A stretch of 64,000 nt of DNA from Galaxea fascicularis (taxonomy: Eukaryota; Cnidaria; Anthozoa; Scleractinia; Euphylliidae), in NCBI GenBank assembly GCA_948470475.1, contig OX419337.1, positions 3,583,482 through 3,647,481 of the forward strand, read 5' to 3'. Shown piece by piece: positions 29,101 through 38,100 of this stretch (position 1 is its first letter; each line of letters begins with the position of its first letter). Position numbers and translations under genes: made by a program. The notes under the pieces are model-generated. The model did not search any database, was not told where the DNA came from, and worked only from the letters and a program-made list of their open reading frames with translations.

Positions 29101-32100
29101 TGGAAGTGAGGCATGATATCTGGATGGTCGGATCGATCGCTGGCCGGTCGATCTAGAGTCCACGCCTATGGCGCTTAAGATTCACGGGCAGATATCCTCA
29201 TGTACTGAATTTTGTCCTTAGAGTTTTTAAAGCAAAATGACAACTTTCTTACAGTTACAATGGTCTTGAATTCTTGCAAACTTACGATGGCCGGAGAAAA
29301 GAAAAGATTCCTTCGGTCATCATTGGGTACGATTGGGGCCCGGCCTCTAATCCTCTTCAGCGCTCGCGCCTAAAATGAATGTCGCGTGAGATCCCCATTG
29401 GAGAGCTTGCTCGCATGGTATGCATAAGCTTACTGCTTACCATCAAACTAAGTTACGTTAATTTTGTATTTACGCACCCATAAACTCAGGAGTTCCCTTC
29501 AGTGCCTTCATCCTAACACCTAACACCAGCTCCTGTGCCAAGCCGAAGTCAATCAGTTTGATGTCCCAAGAGTCTTTGCTTACACAGACGATGTTTTCAG
29601 GCTGATTGGATTAGAAAAGAGAACACAGATTAAAAAACAGAACATCACAAATACTGAATAAATTTCTGTGACATGACGCGCTTTGTACGGATCACTGATG
29701 AGGCTAATCGGGTGTGAATAATTTTTTCCTTCTTACGGAACATAAACCGCCTGGACATACTAAATTTACCTCAGTCTTAATTTCAAAGAAAATGGCGAGG
29801 TTATTTTTTAGATGTTTAACTTACACTGTCCCGCCATAATGTCAGAAAGAAAACAAAAATAACATGTAAAGCATAGGTAAAATAAAGTTATGAACAGGGC
29901 TGATCTAAAGTCTGCCGCAATTACCCGTCAGTCTACCAACATTGCACCAAGAGATAAAACGGAATACGCAAATTTGTTTTAACATGATCACTGGAGTTTT
30001 AACTTACTTTGAGATCGAGATGCACGATGTTTTTGCTGTGCATGTATTGCAGCCCTTGAAGCAGTTGATACATATAAAAGGAAGCTTCCTTCTCTGTCAA
30101 ACAATCTGCATCGGCTACTCGCTCAAACAACTCCCCACCGGACACACTGAAAGGATGAGGAAGAATAAAAAGAAAAAAAAGAGAAGGAGAGTGAACGAGA
30201 GAAAGGAAACAAGAGAGAAATAATGAAAAAGAAAAAGGGCCGGGAAAGAGTGAAAGGCAGAAGAGGGGAAAAGGAAGCCAGAAAGAAAGTCACGAAAAAT
30301 CGTTAACTAACATTAACTGAACCTATTATTTATCACTCAAATAAGTTGGACTGGGCTGTTAATTCACGCCTGTTTTTTTTTTTTTTTGTCATTCAAACTA
30401 AAAATTAGCAAGTGAAATTTAAATAATGACTCCAGATGATTGTGCCACAACTTACTGGAACCTATTAGATGGACCCAAAACAAATGTTGTAACTCAGGAA
30501 CGTACACGATATACTTGTAGCTGCCCAAACTGTGCTCTTTCCAGATTCGTTGTTAATTGAGTCTCCAGTAAAATTAATTCCCTTTACCCTAGTTTTTCTT
30601 TTAGTACACTTTGTGATTTGTTCGCAAAATGAAACCCTTCTTTCCCTTAACCAATGGAAAGAAAACCCCAGACCAACTTGCGTACAAGCATTTCCCGCGC
30701 TTGGCGCAGGCTTCATGCAAGGCATGTTTCGAATTCTGATTGGCTTATTGTAGCGATTGTCCAGAGTAATTCCTTTTGTTTTTGTTCTACGATACTCTTC
30801 TGAAAATAGCTCGTCTATTTCACAGACTTGTATTTCTACTCACAACTCCATAATCATGACAATCTTGCCCGGCAGGTCAAACGCGTCCACCAATCCCACA
30901 AGCCTCTTGTGGTGTAGTTGATTCATGATGTTGATTTCGCGCATGATATCTTCACGTGCTGAACCGCCGCCACTTGAACTGAGCCGTATATACTTGGCAG
31001 CGTACACTTTCTGGGAAGAGCGTTCCGTAACTTTCTTGACCACACCAAACTTGCCCCTTATTGTGAAATTAGAAGACAAAACCCCAAATTAAAAATATAG
31101 TTTAGTCGAAAGCGTAAGGACCATACTGATTCTCTGCTTTCATGGATCGTACTTATTTCAGGCATGTTTAAGGAGGGGAGGGGGTGGGTGGGAGGAGGAC
31201 CTTAGAAGAGAATTTGGTGTCAAGTTGAATGCCAGCCAGACAAATGTCAAGAACAGAATACACCTCAGTATAGTGTGTTCAAACGTTCTAGATAAGATAT
31301 ATTAAGCGTACATATGTGCAATGCAAGTGTATTTGTATTTCTCAGAAATCCCGTGAATTGCCATCCAAATGGGAAAGGGTTGGTGATCCTAAGTAAAGTT
31401 GCTAATATGTCCCCTCTCAACCTTACTGTACCTTATTAAGTTTAAGTGTATTGACAGATTAGACGGTACTTTGATCAATGCCTATCATTGTGTTGCATTC
31501 TCAGGCTCTGTCCACACGTTTGTGTTCGTAAACGCATAACGTTTTCTGAGTTTAGGCCTCCCATCCACATGTAAACTACGTAAACGATCTCTCCAAACGC
31601 CGTATATTTTCGAAACGCCCGCCAGAGTTGATAAATTTGTAAACGCGCAGCATTAAACGTTTATTATGCCCGATCAACTCTGGTGTGGACGGCACAACTT
31701 GAAAACGCTTGTAAACGCGTACGTTTATGCCTGCTCCGTCAAGATTTCATCGCAATAGGCCATTTCCGAGTTCATGTCTGCCTCCTCTTCAAAGCGAGTC
31801 TAAGTGCGAAGTTTTTTGTGATGGTAATTAGTTCTACTTTCAATATGAATGAAAACTAATTTTCATAACAAAAAATTTGCACTTAGACTCGCTTTGAAGA
31901 GGAGGCAGACATGAACTCGGAAATGGCCTATTCTTGTTCCCAGGCGGCCTCGTTTACTTCTCAGTTATGCGTTTGCGACTTTCCTATCGTTTACGTGTGA
32001 ATAGGCGTAAACGATATGTCAGGTGATCATCATTTGTGTGTAGAAGGAAAACTGAGTTTTTGCCGGTTTACAAACAGGGCGTAAACGAATAAGTGTGGAC

Positions 32101-35100
32101 AGGGCCTTTATTAGCTAAAAAGGTTTGTCGTTTACCTGTAATCTGGTTTGAGGGAAAACGTGGAGGGCAAGCGTAGAAAGTGGATGTTAAAAAAATAACA
32201 AGGATCCCCAACAGAAACCCCTTTAAAATGGTAGAGTCTCATTAGATCAGGGGAAGGCCTGTTGTTAAAGGGGCCGGGAACTCAAGCTGGGTAACAGAGA
32301 ATTTGCATTATGACTTACATGCCATCATCGCTGAATCCCGTTGATCTTGTACAGAGCCACAAAACAGTTTTTTTGTAAGTCTAGGTTTTTTAAATCATGA
32401 TTACAAACTGCATAGAGGTTTTTTTTCTAATAATAGTTCTCTTCCATATTCACCCATTGTAAAAGGTTTTAGTATTTTAGATTAAGCTTACTGTAGAGCT
32501 AAATACATTTACACGGAAATAAAGTTGTTATTGTTATTATGCTCAACGTATAATATTCTAAAGCTGCCTCCTTACTTTCCGATCTCATCATGAATGTCAA
32601 AGAAGTCCTCTAGACGCGAAGATTTCAGCATGACAGGAGGCCTTGGCTCCAGTTCCAAGTCTATTTCAGAGGCTGAAATAAATCCAGACAGCAACGTTAC
32701 TGAGTTGGACACAACCTTACATTCAACAAAAGTTATTGGTCAAACATCACCTACTGAATTAACATGAGTTGAGTGGGGAACGTAGTTCCCCATGTTGTTG
32801 TCTGGCCTTTGGGTTGGTGCTTCACATAGGGTTAACCTCATTGCGCCATCCCCCCCCCCCTAGACAAAATAGTCGAAGAAAAACTACTATGATCTATGAA
32901 CTAAACTATGGTAAACTGAGTTCTACTATGTTGTAAAACAGTTGCGGCTTAGGTTTAAACTATTCAACTCACAGTACTGCATGCGATTGCGTATGCGATT
33001 GCAGTGGGTTGCTGCCACTGAGCATAGTCTGCACGCAAGATTATTGTCGTTGGTGTTTATAACATGTTCTGAGTTTAAAGGAAATTTACGAATCCGAAGC
33101 GACAATTGTCAGAAAATTATATGCACAACTTTTATCGACAATTTTAAACACGACATAGCAACGTAGTACACTTAACTTTTAAACCAACATTTTGTTACTG
33201 CACTGACTTGTTGCAAAGTCTTGACGACAGCAAATTGTTTCGTTAAAAGTTGAATTGATCGCGCACTCAGTGGTATACGCAACACCTACTTTTAAGGTAA
33301 CAGTGTTGCCTTAATAAAAATTGTACTGTGTAACATACCCTATAGGTTTGAAGGGAAGCACGGGCTCAAATTAACATATTAGGCTTGTCAAACTGCGATA
33401 TAGAAAACACTTTTTTGTAATTTAAATTTGGCTTATTCTGGCGCACTTTTATCTAAACCTCAAGTAAAAGGAAAGTCATAAAACTCAATTAAAGCACGCC
33501 CATAATTTAGAATGATAATCACGGAAGCTGATACAACGGAATACAATGGACTCCATTCAAGTTTTTCGTAGAGCGCACATTTTTTTAAACATCTGGGCCG
33601 AGTTGCTCAAAGCCTGGTTAGCGCTAACCATTGGTTAAGTTGGATTAAAACCTATAGGTTGTCATGGTATTTAACCTCGGTTAGCGCTAACCATGCTTCG
33701 AGCAACTCGGCCCAGGTTGTTAAGTTAACGTACTGACATTTTTCGCTGACCTCTGTGGAGACAAATTTTCAAGTTTTGCAAGTTAAGTTTATTATAAGTG
33801 AGCCAGGTTTAATGAGGGCGCTTTGACTACCAATGAAATATTAACGGACAGCCCCGCAATGACTGAAGAATTTAAAATTGACATCGAAACTAGCAGGCTC
33901 CTGATGATAAAGACCTTCATCCAACTTCTTCATCTAGTACAAAACATCGTGGTACTCCAGCAGTGTATTTGAAAGCATCGCAATGTGTTTTATAGTCAAA
34001 AAAATGAAATAGTTTCCCACCTGATGTGAAGATCTCGCCCCTGACGTTGCTGTAAGCGGGATCCTACAAGATAAAGAGCTGTTATAATGGCAGTAAATAG
34101 TCCTACGCCATTTTAGTGATTAGTAATAACATTCATAAAATTAAACGAGAAATTAACACAAGTTCTTTCTCAAAGGAATCCATCCACATACTCGAAAGCT
34201 AAAACACTTCAAGCTTCTTTTTGTGCTATGCGAACACTAGGCATAGCATTGAGTGTAAACGTTTGAAAGGAAATTGGATTACGTAGGTCAACTTGCACTC
34301 AGTTCAGTTTCTCTTAACTTCTAAGCAAGAAGTCAAAATCCTTTAATATCCGCTATTTCTGTTATTTTCGCCGCTTTGGAAAACAGATGCATATAATAAA
34401 CTTTGTTATGGTTCAAAAAGTGGAATTTGGTGCGGACAACTAAAAAATGAAAACAAAGTCAAGCTTAGTAGGCACAAACGTAAATATAACCTAAGGTGCA
34501 AAGGTGTAATTGGATTTTTGTCTCATTACGTCATCATGAACAAGCCTGATATATCCTCAGTCTACCAAGAGGCAATACCAGATAAACTAAGAGAGTGACT
34601 GGTGAAGCAAGCAAATTGCTTTACAAGAAACCCATGCACTTTCAATTTCACAATTGAAAATTTAAATGTTTAGAGCCTCGCGCGCATTTTATAAATGACA
34701 ACCTCAGTAAGAATGACAAAACAATGAGCTAAGTGACCCTTAGATATTCTGTCGAGAATCACAACGGAATTAGACCTAAGTACAGAGCAATATAACATTG
34801 TACTGGTTGGTAATTATTGCTGTAAGTACATTATTACTGAGTTCAGTCAAACTACCACTGACCACCTTTACCACCGACATCTACATTTTCTGTCTTCGAT
34901 ATTTAAACTTTATGCGCCAGCCTCAATTGTTAATCACGACCCTTTCTTGATCATGAACCATGCACTTGTTTTCATATTTGCTTAACTCTTGACCGACTTA
35001 TAATTAATATTCTCAATAGGAAATTGGACGATTGCCGTACGAAGCTAAATGTGCATCTTTACGGTTAAACTAACAACCTCTGACTAATATAACCACTTTT

Positions 35101-38100
35101 CATGAAAGCAGCATAACGTTCCAAGTCGTTAACGTGAACCAACCTCGAAGATGGTGCTCAAATGTTCGAATATCCTTTCCATATCCTCAGTTGTCGTCGC
35201 ATTCCGCAGGTTTCACGAAAGACGTTACGGCGTTCCCACACGAGCGCGACATGATAAACTGAAACGCTAATTAAGAAGTTTTCACAGGTTCAAAGTATTG
35301 ATGTTGGCTCGCATGTTTTCCCACGTTAGTAGAGCGAAATCGATCCAGTTGATTAATAACTGCTCGCTTGGCTGCTTTCACACAACACAAAAAGGCTGTA
35401 TGGTCGAGTGAGTACATGACAAAGGCTTTGGACTCCAAACAAGAGCTTGCTGGCGCATTAAAAAATAGGCAAATTCATTGAGTTAAGGCGATATTACAAT
35501 TAAAATGTTTTGAATGAAATAAAGTTTTTTATGAATGATTTTGTTAAAACTGTAATTCAAATATCAATGCAAGAGACAATTATAGATGTTATGAGTAATT
35601 ACAGTGTCTTACGTACAGCTATGCGTATGTACGGAAAAAACATACGTAGATTTGAGAGGTACACCTCAAAATTTGTTTCTGTACAATGACAAGGCTGCTA
35701 AATTTCGTTTAATCTTCTACCGTGTTTAAATTCTCAACGAGACATAACAGGGTGTTTCATGATCAAGTTTACGAAACGTCTAAACTATTTTAGGCGCGAC
35801 ACACAAAAAGACAGTTCGTGGATTTCAATAAGTTAGAAACCAGGAGCATTTGGTCAGCATAATTTGCTGAGAGCCTATCAAGGAATTTTATTGAATGGTC
35901 ACACATTTAGAAGCCGGGAGAGACTCCATCCAAAATCTATTTTTAGGGCCAATGTCATGACACCAAGTCCTCCCCAACATAGTTTTACTTTAGAGGTCTT
36001 GCGCCCAAAGAATTGATATGTGGGCATTGACCACATTCGTTAACCGTTTGAGTTCCTTTTCAATTAGGTGCAGATCAATCCAGTGTGAAAATGTGAAAGC
36101 TTATTCAGTCCTTCTGGTTAGCTCTGCAGGTGTTCATTGCTCGACGGATACCACCAACTACCCATAAATTTTTGCATCGCAAATCCATATGCAGGGTTTT
36201 GCCAAAGTGGAGAGTGAAGCATTTCGCCGATGAATACTTTCTATTATTTATTCTTTTGAAATGCCAACCATAGTGCCAGTCTCAATCAAGTTATCTGTTG
36301 ACACGTCTGATTCACCAGGGACGGTCACTGATTTTAGCACAAGAGACAGAACTCGTCACAACCCCGGTGTTTAGAAATATCTGGCACGCGCATCATTCTT
36401 GTCGTATAATGTTTTCAATTAATTAATTATTTTTATCCTAAGGTTTTTTTCGTACCTTTCGCTCGTTTGACATCCTCACTTCGTTGTTGTTCCAGTCACA
36501 TTTGAAAAGCTCTTTCTTCTCTTCAAATTCCTTCAACAAAGCTAAAGCATCTTCCTTCTCCTGCAAACATTTCTCCTGTTCGATTTGCAGAAGAATATGT
36601 CTCTGCTGCAACTTGTTCAAGTCGTCTTTCGCGTATTCTAGTCGTATTTTCAAATCTTCGTTTTCTTCGCTTAATTTCTCGCTCTGGTTCTGGAGAGTTT
36701 CGATTTGTTTGCTCAGTTCTTCTGTTTCGCTTTCCAACTGCAGTGCTATCAACACAGTGGCTTTATCTCTTTCCTCAATAGCCTCGTTGCGTGCTTTGAC
36801 TGCTTCATCGTAAAGGTGCTCGAGGCGAGCACAACGTTGCTGTAATTCTTCTAATTCACTGAGTCCTTGAAAAGAAACGGCGCAAACCAAAATAATAAAC
36901 AATAATTAAAAATTTAACTAAACTGTCTTTCTCTTAGCATACTTGAAAGTATTAAACGTTCGTTTTTCAGCTCAATTTTGATGCAATCAGTTCAACTTCT
37001 CACTCATTCAATAATTATGCTCTGTCTCGACTGATACAAAAGTACAGAACGTTGGAAAACTTTTCAACGCCTTCAATTTAAGGCTAGTACCTGTGATGTC
37101 ACACACTTGAGCACAACAAAACAAACATTTCAGTGACTTACGGTCTTTTATTAAGCCGGTTACCGTTTACCTTCAGGGGTGTCTAGCGTCCAAGCGATGT
37201 AGCTCGTCCGGTTTAAACTGTAGATACCTAAACCCCCATACCAAATTAAAACTTATAGGGCTGGCTATCAAACTATACCAAGAAATTTTTGAAACTGGAA
37301 ACGAATTGCCGAATTTTTCATGGCCTCTTAATGCGAGCGTCCGAATCAGCGGCCTTTCCAAAGCTACAGTTCAAAGCGAATTTTGTCTATTTCCCGACGC
37401 AAAGCAACTCTGTTTTTTCCCATATTAAATAGAGTAAAAAGTTCTAGAACATTTCGAAATAGTATTAAAAAAAACGTGAAGTGATTGTACAAAAATCACT
37501 CTCGGGAAAAAGCTATTTAGAAATAAAAAAAATTCGCAGAAAGTATTTTGTTGTTTATATGTTAAAGTACCCACTGTCCAAATTTGAGGATAAACGAACA
37601 AACTCGCTTTGAGTTTTAGCTCTTCAAATAAAGTGCCCCCTTCAGGTGAAAAAAATTGATTCGAGAAAATATCGCTAAGAATGTTAATGAAATAAGAACT
37701 TTAACTTCCGGTCAAGACGTAAAACGGCCATTTCTTCGTCAATATTAAGGCATTTTCAATTGTGAAGTATATATGAAATAATTCATATTTCATATCGCAT
37801 TTTCAATTATTGTTATTATTTTTTTTTACATCATAGATAACATTACGACCATTGCTTTAACCCCAAACTCTAAATTTGATGAAAATTGCCTATGTGAAGG
37901 TATGCAGTAATTAAGACAATACCTAAAATAATTCCAATTCAGAAGAAATGCAATTATTTCTCTCACGATTGATGATTCCGTTTGTTTAGTGACCCAGTAC
38001 TTTTCCAAAGTCACCTGATGCGCGAAATTTCAACAAGTGGAAAATGTTTGGCTGGTGTCTGAACAACAGCAAGAGTGCTTTTATGCCTGGATCTTTTATT

